Positions 1-8,366 are shown, numbered from the stretch's first letter. The stretch: 64,000 bases of DNA from Palsa-295 sp963781105 (GCA_963781105.1 CAWAED010000012.1:434001-498000), one strand, 5' to 3'. Notes: generated by a model from the letters alone, not told the origin. Made by a program: numbers and translations.

Positions 1-289
1 GGTGCAGGCCGCGCAGGTGGCCGCACTTGCATTCCCAGTTTCCGATCGCATAATCCACGAAATCCAGCTGCGACAAACCGCGAAAATCCTGGATCGGAAA
101 TACCGATGCGAATACCGACTGCAGGCCCGTATCTTCCCGCTCGCTCGGCAGCAAATCCATCTGCAAAAACCTTTGATACGACTTCTTCTGCACGTCAATC
201 AGGTTCGGAATCTGGACCGTCGTCTTGATTTTGGCGAAGTCCAGGCGTGCCCGTTCCCGAGTGGCGCGATTACCGTTGCGATTGCTCAT
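1..289 (-). CDS. rpoB: RNA polymerase beta subunit, N-terminal fragment
   Basis: The beta subunit forms part of the RNA polymerase catalytic core. The reverse strand from the ATG at 289 encodes about 96 residues starting MSNRNGNRATRERARLDFAK. Further on are IPNLIDVQKKSYQRFLQ and DFRGLSQLDFVDY, which are typical of the start of the beta protrusion. The gene continues past the left edge. A GAGGA ribosome site lies just upstream of the start. It is the last visible gene of the tuf-secE-nusG-rplKAJL-rpoB cluster, 160 bp below rplL. Confidence 0.95.
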   Translation of the reverse strand, partial: MSNRNGNRATRERARLDFAKIKTTVQIPNLIDVQKKSYQRFLQMDLLPSEREDTGLQSVFASVFPIQDFRGLSQLDFVDYAIGNWECKCGHLRGLH

Positions 290-323
290 GGACCATCCTC
301 ATAAAAGAATTCATGCCGGAAAT

Positions 324-351
324 GACGGCACGGGTAGACACCCGCCCCGTC
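324..351 (-). other. Hairpin in the rplL-rpoB spacer
   Basis: GACGG (324-328) and CGGGT (331-335) pair with ACCCG (340-344) and CCGTC (347-351), giving a two-segment stem with a small internal loop. No U-run follows on the minus strand, so it is not a simple terminator. In enterobacteria the rplL-rpoB spacer carries an attenuator and an RNase III site. A similar role here is only inferred from position. Confidence 0.4.
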
Positions 352-449
352 AGTCCGGGAAGGACGTATTGTGAAGTTCCTTGTTCCTAAGGAGTGCGCG
401 CGTACGCGAATTCCTTCGCGGCCCTCGTGTACAGGCCGCAGGGGCAGTG

Positions 450-833
450 CTACTTGACGTCTACTTTGGCCCCGGCGTCTTCGAACTTTTTCTTGATCGT
501 CGCGGCTTCGTCTTTGTTGACGCCCTCTTTCACCGTCTTGGGAGCGCCATCCACCAGATCCTTGGCTTCTTTCAAGCCCAGGCTGGTGACTTCGCGAACC
601 GCTTTGATCACGTTGATCTTGTTGGCGCCCACTTCGGTGAGCACGACGGTGAATTCCGTCTTCTCTTCCGGTGCGCCCGCTGCTCCCACGCCTGCTCCGC
701 CCGCCATCATCACGGGCGCTGCCGCTGCCGCGGAGACGCCGAAAGCTTCTTCCATCTTTTTTACCAGATCAGAAGCTTCGAGCAGCGTCAGACCCTTGAT
801 CTCTTCCAGAATTGTTTCTACTTTGCTGGCCAT
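450..833 (-). CDS. rplL: 50S ribosomal protein L7/L12
   Basis: L7/L12 is the flexible stalk protein that recruits translation GTPases. It has 127 residues, the usual size. The N-terminal dimerisation part (MASKVETILEEIKGLTLLEA) is followed by an Ala/Gly-rich hinge at about residues 35-58. The C-terminal factor-binding domain contains the conserved KINVIKAVREVTSLGLKEAK region. It lies 78 bp downstream of rplJ, with which it forms the stalk complex. Confidence 0.97.
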   Translation of the reverse strand: MASKVETILEEIKGLTLLEASDLVKKMEEAFGVSAAAAAPVMMAGGAGVGAAGAPEEKTEFTVVLTEVGANKINVIKAVREVTSLGLKEAKDLVDGAPKTVKEGVNKDEAATIKKKFEDAGAKVDVK

Positions 834-911
834 CGCTGTTTCCTATCCTCCTCCGAATTGAACAACCAAATCTCGTGAATGCAAGATTGCCGGACTTCCC
901 TGCGAATTCCC

Positions 912-1493
912 CTACGCTTGAGTCGCTTCAGGAGCCGGGCTGCTCTCAGGTGCCGCGCCGCCCGCTCCGAACTTGTTGGCCTTTGCCGCTTCGCTGGTGA
1001 CCACCGCCAGATTCCGCGGCACGGCTGCCAGTACGACCGCCACGCGCTGTGCCGGAGCATTCAGCAGGAACATGATCTTGCTGATCAGCTCGTCCTTGCT
1101 CGGCAAATCCGCCAGCTGCTTGATTTCCTGGATCGAAATGACGCGCCCTTCCACCCAGCCCGCGCGGAATTGGAATGCTGGAACGTCCTTCGCGACTTTC
1201 GTCAAAATCTTCGCGAGCGCCACCGGATCCGTCTTGGTGTAGGCGATAGAATTCGTGCCCTTCAGGCCCTTCAGCAATCCCTCGGTGGGAGTGCCTGCCC
1301 CGGCGCGCTCCGCCACCGTATTCTTCACCACTTGATATTTTCCGCCGGCGGCTTCCACGCTGCGGCGCAGTTGCGTGTCCTGTTCGACCGTGATCCCCTG
1401 GAACGTCGAAAGAATTACCGTGGACACAGTCGCCAGCTGCTTTTTCAGCTCTTCCGCCTGCGTCACTTTTTCGGACTTCTTCTTCATCCCCAA
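912..1493 (-). CDS. rplJ: 50S ribosomal protein L10
   Basis: L10 anchors the L7/L12 dimers to 23S rRNA. It has 193 residues and begins MGMKKKSEKVTQAEELKKQL, with the family's TFQGITVEQDTQLRR and YQVVKNTVAERA segments. The C-terminus is Ala/Pro-rich. Only 21 bp separate it from rplA. That leaves no room for the long L10 leader that controls rplJL in some bacteria, so separate autoregulation at this point is unlikely. Confidence 0.97.
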   Translation of the reverse strand: MGMKKKSEKVTQAEELKKQLATVSTVILSTFQGITVEQDTQLRRSVEAAGGKYQVVKNTVAERAGAGTPTEGLLKGLKGTNSIAYTKTDPVALAKILTKVAKDVPAFQFRAGWVEGRVISIQEIKQLADLPSKDELISKIMFLLNAPAQRVAVVLAAVPRNLAVVTSEAAKANKFGAGGAAPESSPAPEATQA

Positions 1494-1514
1494 ATCTCCC
1501 TCGTGCTGCCCTGG

Positions 1515-2237
1515 TTACGCTGCCACCGCTACGGCGTGATCGCCTTCGGCTTCGTCAATCAGCACGCCCGGACCCATCGTCGAAGTCAGCGTGATTTTCT
1601 TGATGAACTTGCCCTTGGCCGCAGCGGGCTTGGCCTTGATGATCGCCGCGAGCAACGCGTGCGCGTTTCCCGCTAGCTGCTGCGCCGAAAAACTGATTTT
1701 GCCCACCGGTGAATGGATCAGCCCGGTCTTATCCAGGCGAAACTCCACTTTACCGGCCTTGATTTCCTTGATCGCTTTGGCGACGTCCGCGGTTACCGTC
1801 CCGGTCTTCGGATTCGGCATCAGCCCGCGCGGCCCCAGCACTTTGCCGAGCTTGCCAGCCGAGCGCATCATGTCCGGCGTCGCGATCACCGCTTCGTAAT
1901 CCGTCCAGCCGCCCTGAATCTTCTCCACCATGTCTTCGCCGCCGACGAAATCCGCGCCCGCCTCCTGCGCTTCGCGAATCTTGTCGCCGCCTGCGATCAC
2001 CACCACGCGCTTCGACTTGCCGAGCCCGTGCGGCAGCACCACCGTGCCGCGCACCATCTGGTCGGATTGCTTGGAGTCCACGCCAAGATTCAAAACCAGC
2101 TCCACGGTCTCGTCGAACTTCACGTAATGCGCTTTGCGCAACAATTCCGCGGCTTCTTCCAGCTTATAAGGACGCGCCTCCACCATCTTTCGTGCGCGGT
2201 CAATATTCTTTCCACCAACTTTTGCGCTGCGGCCCAT
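1515..2237 (-). CDS. rplA: 50S ribosomal protein L1
   Basis: L1 forms the mobile L1 stalk and in many bacteria represses its own operon. It has 240 residues, slightly longer than the usual 230. Conserved parts include VRGTVVLPHGLGKSKRVVV, the GLMPNPKTGTV loop and the C-terminal ITLTSTMGPGVLID. It starts 74 bp after the rplK stop, in the usual rplK-rplA pairing. Confidence 0.97.
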   Translation of the reverse strand: MGRSAKVGGKNIDRARKMVEARPYKLEEAAELLRKAHYVKFDETVELVLNLGVDSKQSDQMVRGTVVLPHGLGKSKRVVVIAGGDKIREAQEAGADFVGGEDMVEKIQGGWTDYEAVIATPDMMRSAGKLGKVLGPRGLMPNPKTGTVTADVAKAIKEIKAGKVEFRLDKTGLIHSPVGKISFSAQQLAGNAHALLAAIIKAKPAAAKGKFIKKITLTSTMGPGVLIDEAEGDHAVAVAA

Positions 2238-2311
2238 CGTCTTTTCTCTCCTGCGCAGTTAAGAACTACTTGCGTCCGATTTCTTTTCGGACTCCTGCGC
2301 GTGCTGCCAAA

Positions 2312-2740
2312 TTATTCGGTAACTTCAACGCCCATGTTGCGGGCCGTGCCGCGAATCGAACGAACTGCCGATTCCAGGCTCATCGTGTTCAGGTCGGGCA
2401 GCTTCAGTTTCGCGATTTCTTCCACCTGCTTCGCGGTCAGCTTGCCCACTTTGTTGCGGTTCGGTTCCGGCGAACCCTTCACGATTCCCGCCGCGCGCTT
2501 GATCAGCTCGGACGCCGGCGGCGTCTTCATGATGAAGCTGAATGTGCGGTCGCTGTAAATCGTCACCAGCACCGGAATAATCATGCCGTCCGGCTCTTTG
2601 GCCGTCTTGGCGTTGAACTGCTTGCAGAAATCCATGATGTTCACGCCGTGCGGGCCCAATGCCGTGCCCACGGGCGGCGCCGGAGTCGCCTTCATCGCCG
2701 GCAACTGCAATTTCACTGTCGCTTGAACTTTCTTCGCCAT
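2312..2740 (-). CDS. rplK: 50S ribosomal protein L11
   Basis: L11 forms the GTPase-associated centre with 23S rRNA. It has 142 residues, the standard length. It begins MAKKVQATVKLQLPAMKATP and contains the proline-rich PAPPVGTALGPHGVNIMDFC segment. The C-terminal RNA-binding domain ends in SAVRSIRGTARNMGVEV. It follows nusG with a 77-bp spacer that holds a dispersed repeat. Confidence 0.97.
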   Translation of the reverse strand: MAKKVQATVKLQLPAMKATPAPPVGTALGPHGVNIMDFCKQFNAKTAKEPDGMIIPVLVTIYSDRTFSFIMKTPPASELIKRAAGIVKGSPEPNRNKVGKLTAKQVEEIAKLKLPDLNTMSLESAVRSIRGTARNMGVEVTE

Positions 2741-2761
2741 TTTCTTCCTCTGTATCGGCCC

Positions 2762-2796
2762 GTCATTCTGAGCGAAGCGAAGAATCTCTCTTCGTC
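2762..2796 (+). repeat. Dispersed GTCATYCTGAGCG-type repeat (family 1)
   Basis: This is a copy of a repeat of about 30 bp, reading GTCATTCTGAGCGAAGCGAA followed by GAATCTCTCTTCG. It fills the spacer between nusG and rplK. Related copies occur near 9793, 29508 and 37585 (same orientation) and near 44975 and 50694 (opposite orientation). Confidence 0.8.
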
Positions 2797-2817
2797 ACGC
2801 CGCGAGATCACCGAAAA

Positions 2818-3459
2818 CTACGCGACTTTTTCCACCTGCGCGAAATCCAGCTCCACCGGCGTCGAGCGCCCGAAAATCGTCACGGAAACTTTCAACGTCG
2901 AGCGGTCGGAATTCACTTCCTCCACCACTCCCGTGAAGTTCGCAAACGGCCCTTCGCCGATGCGTACCTTCTCGCCGCGGTCAAACGACAGTTTCGGCTT
3001 GGGCTTTTCCGCCGTGGTCGTCGCGCGATTCAAAATGTTCTGCACTTCTTCTTCGGTCAGCGGCGAGGGCGTCTGCCCCGACCCGACGAAGCCCGTTACG
3101 CGCGGCGTCGAACGCACCACGTGCCAGGTGTAGTCGTCCATATCCATTTCCACCAGCACGTAGCCCGGGTAACACATGCGCGGCGAAATCACTTTCTTGC
3201 CGCCACGCACTTCCACCACCGATTCGGTCGGAATAATAATCTGCCCGATCTTGTCGGTCAGCCCGAACGCCGCCACGCGGCCTTCCAGGCTCTCCTTCAC
3301 CTTCTTCTCAAAGCCCGAGTAGGTATGGACGATGTACCACTGCTTGGAACTGGGGCTTCCCCCAGCGTTCTCTTCGCCATGCCCTTCGGGCATTTCCGCT
3401 GCTTGGTTCACTTCGTTGCCTTCGTTGCTCGCGTTGGTTTCTTCAGAGTTTCTTTGCAT
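2818..3459 (-). CDS. nusG: Transcription termination/antitermination factor NusG
   Basis: NusG binds RNA polymerase and links it to Rho or to the ribosome. From the ATG at 3459 it has 213 residues; a TTG two codons upstream (3465) is an alternative start. An acidic, Glu/Asn-rich extension of about 37 residues precedes the NGN domain, which starts at KQWYIVHTYSGFEKKV. A C-terminal KOW domain follows (FDRGEKVRIGEGPFANFTG). E. coli NusG has 181 residues, so the difference is mostly this extension. The start lies inside the end of secE (17-bp overlap), which suggests translational coupling. Confidence 0.95.
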   Translation of the reverse strand: MQRNSEETNASNEGNEVNQAAEMPEGHGEENAGGSPSSKQWYIVHTYSGFEKKVKESLEGRVAAFGLTDKIGQIIIPTESVVEVRGGKKVISPRMCYPGYVLVEMDMDDYTWHVVRSTPRVTGFVGSGQTPSPLTEEEVQNILNRATTTAEKPKPKLSFDRGEKVRIGEGPFANFTGVVEEVNSDRSTLKVSVTIFGRSTPVELDFAQVEKVA

Positions 3460-3730
3460 AGTCAATCAGCCATTTGATCGTATTTCCGAAAATCATGTCC
3501 GTGAAAAAGAAATACACGCCGAAAAACGCCACGGTGAGCGCCACCACCAGCGTCGTCGATATCACGTTTGCGCGCGACGGCCAGTTCACCTGCCGCATTT
3601 CCACGCGCACTTCATGCAGGAACGCCCGGAACCGCTTCGGATACGACGCCAGCTTCCCCACCGGCTCCATCAGGGAAAATGCGTCTACGCGATCTGACTC
3701 GTCCTTATTCACTTTTGCCGCCTGTGCCAT
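3443..3730 (-). CDS. secE: Preprotein translocase subunit SecE
   Basis: SecE is the small essential subunit of the SecYEG channel. The start at 3730 gives 95 residues beginning MAQAAKVNKDESDRVDAFSL. The amphipathic part FLHEVRVEMRQVNWPSRANV leads into one C-terminal membrane helix (about residues 58-85), the single-helix form usual outside enterobacteria. In-frame codons further upstream would run towards the tRNA-Trp gene and add unconserved sequence, so they were rejected. Confidence 0.93.
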   Translation of the reverse strand: MAQAAKVNKDESDRVDAFSLMEPVGKLASYPKRFRAFLHEVRVEMRQVNWPSRANVISTTLVVALTVAFFGVYFFFTDMIFGNTIKWLIDYAKKL

Positions 3731-3824
3731 CTCCACGCCCGCCTTCGTCCCCAAGAATTCCCCGGCACGTCCATCGCTCACTCCGCATCGAACCGCTCCG
3801 CGTCGCAGCGTCACGCAAAAGAGC

Positions 3825-3899
3825 TGGCAGGGGAGGAGGGATTCGAACCCCCACTCTCGGTTTTGGAGACCGATGGTCTACCGTTAAACCTACTCCCCT
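3825..3899 (-). tRNA. tRNA-Trp (CCA)
   Basis: The reverse strand folds as a cloverleaf. The acceptor AGGGGAG pairs with CTCCCCT, and the anticodon loop CTCCAAA carries anticodon CCA. The T loop is TTCGAAT and the 3' CCA is encoded. It lies between rpmG and secE, a common position for this tRNA in the nusG cluster. Confidence 0.96.
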
Positions 3900-3919
3900 G
3901 AATTTCGGCTTAACGCAAC

Positions 3920-4069
3920 CTACTTAACTTCTTTATGCCCCGTATGCTTCCGGCAAGTATTGCAAAACTTAGAAGTCTCCAAGCGCTCCGTATGCTTCTT
4001 ACGGTTCTTGGTGGTCGTATAGTTCCGGTTCTTACAATCGTTGCATTGCAGTGTGATGATCTCTCGCAT
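3920..4069 (-). CDS. rpmG: 50S ribosomal protein L33
   Basis: L33 is a small zinc-ribbon protein of the large subunit. It has 49 residues, starting MREIITLQCNDCKNRNYTTT and ending RKHTGHKEVK. Two cysteine pairs are seen (CNDC and CNTC), so this is the zinc-binding C+ form. It lies 6 bp downstream of tuf and just upstream of tRNA-Trp, as in many non-enterobacterial genomes. Confidence 0.95.
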   Translation of the reverse strand: MREIITLQCNDCKNRNYTTTKNRKKHTERLETSKFCNTCRKHTGHKEVK

Positions 4070-4075
4070 AGTCGT

Positions 4076-5263
4076 TTACTCGATGATCTCGGCAACCGCG
4101 CCGGCTCCGACCGTGTGGCCGCCTTCGCGAATCGCGAAACGCAAGCCCTTCTCCAGCGCCACCGGCGTGATCAGCGTGATCTCGCACGATATGTTATCGC
4201 CCGGCATCACCATCTCCACTCCCGTCGGCAACTTCACGTCGCCCGTCACGTCCGTCGTGCGAAAATAGAACTGCGGCCGGTAGCCCGTGAAAAACGGCGT
4301 GTGCCGCCCGCCTTCTTCCTTCGTCAAGACGTACGCTTCCGCCTTGAACTTCGTGTGCGGCGTGATCGATCCCGGCTTCGCCAACACCTGCCCGCGCTCC
4401 ACTTCATCTTTTTCCGTGCCGCGCAGTAGCAATCCGACGTTGTCGCCCGCCATGCCCTCATCCAGCAACTTGCGGAACATCTCGACACCCGTCACCGTCT
4501 TGCGCATTGTCGGACGGAAGCCCACAATCTCAACTTCCTCACCGACCTTCACCTTGCCGCGCTCGATTCTTCCCGTCACCACCGTGCCGCGGCCAGAAAT
4601 CGAAAAAATATCTTCAATCGGCATCGCGAACGGCTTATCAATGTCTCGCACCGGCAGCGGTATGTTCTTGTCCACCGCTTCCATCAATTCCAGAATCGAC
4701 TTCTCCCACTTCGCATCGCCCTCGAGCGCTTTCAACGCCGAGCCGCGAATTACCGGCAACGTGTCTCCCGGAAATTGATAGCTCTTCAAAAGCTCGCGCA
4801 CTTCCAGTTCCACCAGCTCGAGCAACTCCGGATCGTCCACCATGTCGCACTTGTTCAAAAACACCACGATGTACGGCACACCCACTTGCCGCGCCAGCAG
4901 AATGTGCTCGCGCGTCTGCGGCATCGGTCCATCCGTCGCCGCCACCACCAGAATCGCGCCGTCCATCTGCGCGGCTCCCGTGATCATGTTCTTTACGTAA
5001 TCCGCGTGCCCCGGGCAATCAATGTGCGCGTAGTGCCGGTTCGCCGTCTCATACTCGACGTGCGACACCGCAATCGTAATTCCGCGCTCGCGCTCTTCCG
5101 GCGCGTTGTCAATCGAATCAAACGCCCGGAACGCCACCTTCGGATTGTTCTTCGACAACACCTTCGTGATTGCCGCCGTCGAAGTCGTCTTGCCGTGGTC
5201 AATGTGACCGATCGTCCCGATATTCACGTGCGGCTTATTCCGCTCGAATTTCTCTTTCGCCAT
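4076..5263 (-). CDS. tuf: Elongation factor Tu
   Basis: EF-Tu delivers aminoacyl-tRNA to the ribosome using GTP. It has 395 residues, the normal length. GTPase motifs are present: GHIDHGKT (G1), RGITI (G2), DCPGHADY (G3), NKCDM (G4) and SALKA (G5). Domain 2 and 3 motifs include GTVVTGRIERG and the C-terminal REGGHTVGAGAV. One oddity is Ser where most EF-Tu proteins have Leu in GKTTLTAAI (here GKTTSTAAI), which is a TCG codon. It lies between the tRNA cluster and rpmG. Confidence 0.97.
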   Translation of the reverse strand: MAKEKFERNKPHVNIGTIGHIDHGKTTSTAAITKVLSKNNPKVAFRAFDSIDNAPEERERGITIAVSHVEYETANRHYAHIDCPGHADYVKNMITGAAQMDGAILVVAATDGPMPQTREHILLARQVGVPYIVVFLNKCDMVDDPELLELVELEVRELLKSYQFPGDTLPVIRGSALKALEGDAKWEKSILELMEAVDKNIPLPVRDIDKPFAMPIEDIFSISGRGTVVTGRIERGKVKVGEEVEIVGFRPTMRKTVTGVEMFRKLLDEGMAGDNVGLLLRGTEKDEVERGQVLAKPGSITPHTKFKAEAYVLTKEEGGRHTPFFTGYRPQFYFRTTDVTGDVKLPTGVEMVMPGDNISCEITLITPVALEKGLRFAIREGGHTVGAGAVAEIIE

Positions 5264-5368
5264 CTGGTATCACCCTCGTATTAGGACTGCGCGGCGATGT
5301 CCGCGCGAAATCATTCACTGCTACGGGCCCTGGCAAAATCCTACAGATCCGGCGTTAGGGTTGTGCAA

Positions 5369-5443
5369 TGGAGCGGGGGACGGGACTCGAACCCGCGACC
5401 ATCTGCTTGGAAGGCAGAGACTCTACCACTGAGTTACCCCCGC
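5369..5443 (-). tRNA. tRNA-Gly (TCC)
   Basis: The acceptor GCGGGGG pairs with CCCCCGC. The anticodon arm CTGC-CTTCCAA-GCAG gives anticodon TCC. The T loop is TTCGAGT and the 3' CCA is encoded. It is the last tRNA before tuf. Confidence 0.96.
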
Positions 5444-5517
5444 TCACTCCCAACAAAACTGCCCGCCAGCGTCCCGCGAACTACTCGCCTCACCCGCTCG
5501 CGCCGCTGGCCGTGATC

Positions 5518-5593
<76 letters not shown>

Positions 5594-5727
5594 TTGTACC
5601 GGCTGCCCCGCATCTCCCAAATACAATCAGAATCGCCGCCGGAGCTGCCGCGCTTCTGAATTTTTTGCGTTGCTATGAAAGTCGTCGCGCTCGATTGTCC
5701 AACCATGCGCTGGCTCACGCGAGTTGC

Positions 5728-5816
5728 TGGTGGACGGGGGAGGATTCGAACCTCCGTAGCCCGCAAGGAGCGGCAGATTTACAGTCTGCTGGTTTTAGCC
5801 ACTCACCCACCCGTCC
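5728..5816 (-). tRNA. tRNA-Tyr (GTA)
   Basis: This is a class II tRNA with a long variable arm. The acceptor GGACGGG pairs with CCCGTCC. The anticodon arm CAGA-CTGTAAA-TCTG gives GTA. The 3' CCA is encoded, giving 89 nt in total. It lies between the two threonine tRNAs. Confidence 0.95.
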
Positions 5817-5938
5817 CGCAAAACCGTTCGGGACGCTGCAGCTCCGTCCCATGAAATCTTCCGGGACACAATTGCATCCCGCATGTCCAACCAGTTTCTT
5901 TAACCGGACTGCTGTACGGGGCACTCCGCAATGCAGAA

Positions 5939-5966
5939 AGGGCTCGTGTCCAGAGACACCAGCCCT
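5939..5966 (-). other. Hairpin in the tRNA-Thr(TGT)/tRNA-Tyr spacer
   Basis: AGGGCT (5939-5944) pairs with AGCCCT (5961-5966), and GTGTC (5946-5950) with GACAC (5955-5959), with one mismatch between them. On the transcribed strand the stem is followed by TTTCTGC, a weak U-run. It could be an attenuator or partial terminator, or a processing site in the 214-nt spacer, which is long for a tRNA operon. Confidence 0.4.
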
Positions 5967-6030
5967 AGCGCTCTTATCGCGAGGAATTCCGTCCGCAACC
6001 CCTGCAAAAAATTTTCGCTACGTCAATCTC

Positions 6031-6103
6031 AGCTGGCGGAGGGATTTGAACCCCCGACCCTCTGATTACAAATCAGATGCTCTACCAACTGAGCTACGCC
6101 AGC
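6031..6103 (-). tRNA. tRNA-Thr (TGT)
   Basis: The acceptor GCTGGCG pairs with CGCCAGC. The anticodon stem TCTGA/TCAGA has loop TTTGTAA, giving anticodon TGT. Unlike the other four tRNAs here, the 3' CCA is not encoded, because the sequence continues T-GAG after the acceptor. CCA must therefore be added enzymatically. It is the first gene of the cluster. Confidence 0.95.
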
Positions 6104-6124
6104 ACTGGCAAACCTACGGAAAAT

Positions 6125-6152
6125 ATCATACAGGCAATCAAATTGCAAGCAA
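6125..6152 (-). promoter_or_regulatory. Predicted sigma-70 promoter of the tRNA-tuf cluster
   Basis: Reading on the minus strand, TTGCTT (6152-6147) and TATGAT (6130-6125) are separated by 16 bp. The predicted start point falls about 15 nt before the first tRNA. A second -10-like TATAAT lies at 6230-6225, about 100 bp further upstream, so the cluster may have tandem promoters. Confidence 0.55.
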
Positions 6153-6273
6153 GTTTCTGCTAGCCGCAAAACCATTGCCAGATGCCCACATACTCAGCGC
6201 CCAGGATACCGAGGGTGCCCTACTATTATACAGCCAAATCTTCTTGCGGCGGTAACCTTTCCGAAAGATGCCG

Positions 6274-7074
6274 CTACTTCGGTGCCGGCTCCGCGGCTGG
6301 CTTCGCGAACTGACCGTCTGCAAGTTGGAGATTATGATGGATTTCCGTGAACTTGATAGTGAATGCCGATTCCGCGCTGCTCTGCTGGACCGTGAACGGC
6401 AACTTCACCCCATCCACATCTTTATAGTCCCCTACCTCCGCTGTAAACGCCTTCACGCCGTCCGGCGTATTCCGGTGGTTGATTGCCCTGACTAATAACC
6501 AGTTCTCCGTATCAAAATACATCTTGTCCGGATCGCCTTCGCCGTAAGACGCTTCCACCACGTACGCATCGCGGTCGTTGATTTTTTCCGTGCCGGTCAC
6601 TGACATTTTCGAATAGATTTTTTTTAGATCGAGCGGATGATAAAAATCCGCTTCGCGCCGCGCATCTGCTAGTTCCGCGCCGCTCAAGACTCGCAGTCCA
6701 TTCTGCGGATCGTCGGACCACGCCGTGGTCCCGTCGAAGCCTTGCTCGAAAACCGCGCCGCCCAGTGTAATTACCGCGAGCATCGAATTCGGTGCTTTCT
6801 CGTGAATTTCGACGGTTCCGGCCAGATTATTCATCGAAGGAATTTCAATCGTGCCTTTGGACACGCGCGAATTCAGCTTGCTCCACGCCGCGCGCCCGCC
6901 AATCGCATTCACATAATGATCGAGCACCTGATCGGCAGTGGGCGTTGCAGTCGTCGTGATCTGCGCTGGGGCTGGCGCGGGCGCTGTCTGCGACGAGGTC
7001 TGTGCATGCGCGGAGAGACTGATGAAGATTCCCAGCACGCCCGCGCCGATTGATTTCATCCACGTGAATTTCAT
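6274..7074 (-). CDS. Secreted LolA-like protein
   Basis: The function is not known. The ATG at 7074 is preferred over the ATG at 7086 because AAGGA overlaps the upstream ATG and is well placed for the second. The product starts MKFTWMKSIGAGVLGIFISL and has a Sec signal peptide ending near AHA. A Pro/Ala/Thr linker follows, then a domain starting near ADQVLDHYVNAIGGRAAW. The repeated beta-strand pattern (GTIEIPSMN, GTVEIHEKAP, FDGTTAWSD) resembles outer-membrane-lipoprotein-sorting (LolA-fold) proteins. It probably acts in the periplasm. It has its own unit upstream of the tRNA cluster and diverges from the next gene. Confidence 0.75.
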   Translation of the reverse strand: MKFTWMKSIGAGVLGIFISLSAHAQTSSQTAPAPAPAQITTTATPTADQVLDHYVNAIGGRAAWSKLNSRVSKGTIEIPSMNNLAGTVEIHEKAPNSMLAVITLGGAVFEQGFDGTTAWSDDPQNGLRVLSGAELADARREADFYHPLDLKKIYSKMSVTGTEKINDRDAYVVEASYGEGDPDKMYFDTENWLLVRAINHRNTPDGVKAFTAEVGDYKDVDGVKLPFTVQQSSAESAFTIKFTEIHHNLQLADGQFAKPAAEPAPK

Positions 7075-7262
7075 GTCGGAAACCATCCTTCGCGAAAGAC
7101 ATCGCCACCTCTAAATTAGAGGCCGTTCGCGTCCCATTCGTTGGCCGGAGTTGTTGGCCTCGCGGGCTTGCGCCAATCGCGCCTTACGAATCCTCTGAAT
7201 TCTGCTACGCAGCCGGGGATGAAAACATTACACTAAGTTAGACGCAACGATTACAAATTTAA

Positions 7263-8366
7263 ATGACCGTGTCGTCCACAACCCGCGCCTGGATTGTCGT
7301 TGGCGTTCTGCTGGTCCTGCTGCTTGTTGGCGGCGCAGCGTTCTACTTCTGGCACAATCGTCCGCTCCCGCCCATCGTCTCGACCGTACCCGGCGCGCCG
7401 GCTGCTGCGCCTCCATCTGACATTCTCAGCGAACTGCCTCCCGATGCTCCGGTCGTAGCCTATATAGACGCGACAACGTTGCGCTCGTTGCAAAATTCTC
7501 CGCTCGCCGCAGCCCTGGGACTCGCCTCGCCCGGCCCGCAAGCTGATCGCGACTACGCCAATTTCGTCCGCGATACGGGATTCGATTACACGCGCGACCT
7601 CGACCACGCCGCCGTCGCCTTTTGGCCTGCCAGCATCGGCACGCCGGCCAACGTTCTCGGCGAAGATCGCGTCGTCGCCATCGCCGACGGCCGCTTTGAC
7701 CAGCCAAAAATCAAATCCTCCGCTCTGCGCACTGGAAAAGAAGTGTCTCGCGCGCCGCAAACGGTATACGAAGTCCCCGGCAATCCCCCGGTTGCCCTCA
7801 CGTTTCTTTCACCCACGCGCATCGCTATCGCCGGCGGCAAAAATGCCACGCAGTGCCTTTCCAGCATCAATGTTTCCGGGTCATCCCGTCGCGATGCCGC
7901 TATGCAATCGCGCATAGACCGCGTCGCGGGCGCGCCGATCTTTGCCGTAGCGCGCACCGAACATCTCCCGGCGAGTCTCTACGACAGCTTCCACAACGCG
8001 CCGCAGCTCGAACAGCTCGCCCGCAGCGTTCAAGCGGTCACGCTTGCCGGCCAGCCCGAAGGCAACAACCTCAGACTCACGCTCGACGCGGAATCAGACT
8101 CGATGAAAAACGCTCTCGCCATTTCCATCCTTCTCGAAGGCGGCCGCATGGCCGGTTCCATGGCGCTTTCCGATCCCAATACCCGCCGCCAAATGACCAA
8201 AGAACAAATCACGTTCCTCCAAGCCCTCGTCAACCAGGCCCAAATCACCCACCAAAATAAACTGGTGCGCCTGGTTCTGGATATCACTCCCGCCATGCTC
8301 AACGCCACGCCAACCCGAGCCGCCGCGCCGACGCATTCCCCTGCCGTTCATCCCGTCGCGCACTAA
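7263..8366 (+). CDS. Membrane-anchored protein of unknown function
   Basis: The protein has 367 residues. One N-terminal membrane helix (about residues 9-29, WIVVGVLLVLLLVGGAAFYF) is followed by a Pro/Ala linker and a large extracytoplasmic domain. That domain starts ELPPDAPVVAYIDATTLRSL. The pattern of an anchored domain that weighs D-A-T-type strands resembles DUF3352-like proteins of this phylum, but this is only an impression. The Ala/Pro/His-rich C-terminus is probably disordered. It is convergent with the M23 peptidase gene, with no clear terminator in the 90-bp spacer. Confidence 0.7.
   Translation: MTVSSTTRAWIVVGVLLVLLLVGGAAFYFWHNRPLPPIVSTVPGAPAAAPPSDILSELPPDAPVVAYIDATTLRSLQNSPLAAALGLASPGPQADRDYANFVRDTGFDYTRDLDHAAVAFWPASIGTPANVLGEDRVVAIADGRFDQPKIKSSALRTGKEVSRAPQTVYEVPGNPPVALTFLSPTRIAIAGGKNATQCLSSINVSGSSRRDAAMQSRIDRVAGAPIFAVARTEHLPASLYDSFHNAPQLEQLARSVQAVTLAGQPEGNNLRLTLDAESDSMKNALAISILLEGGRMAGSMALSDPNTRRQMTKEQITFLQALVNQAQITHQNKLVRLVLDITPAMLNATPTRAAAPTHSPAVHPVAH

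Noticed and set aside
2192..3133. 313-codon plus-strand open frame
   Set aside because: It covers the opposite strand of rplK and nusG. The composition is that of a reverse-frame shadow.
3910..4095. 61-codon minus-strand open frame near tRNA-Trp
   Set aside because: The correct frame in the same place encodes ribosomal protein L33 with two cysteine pairs.
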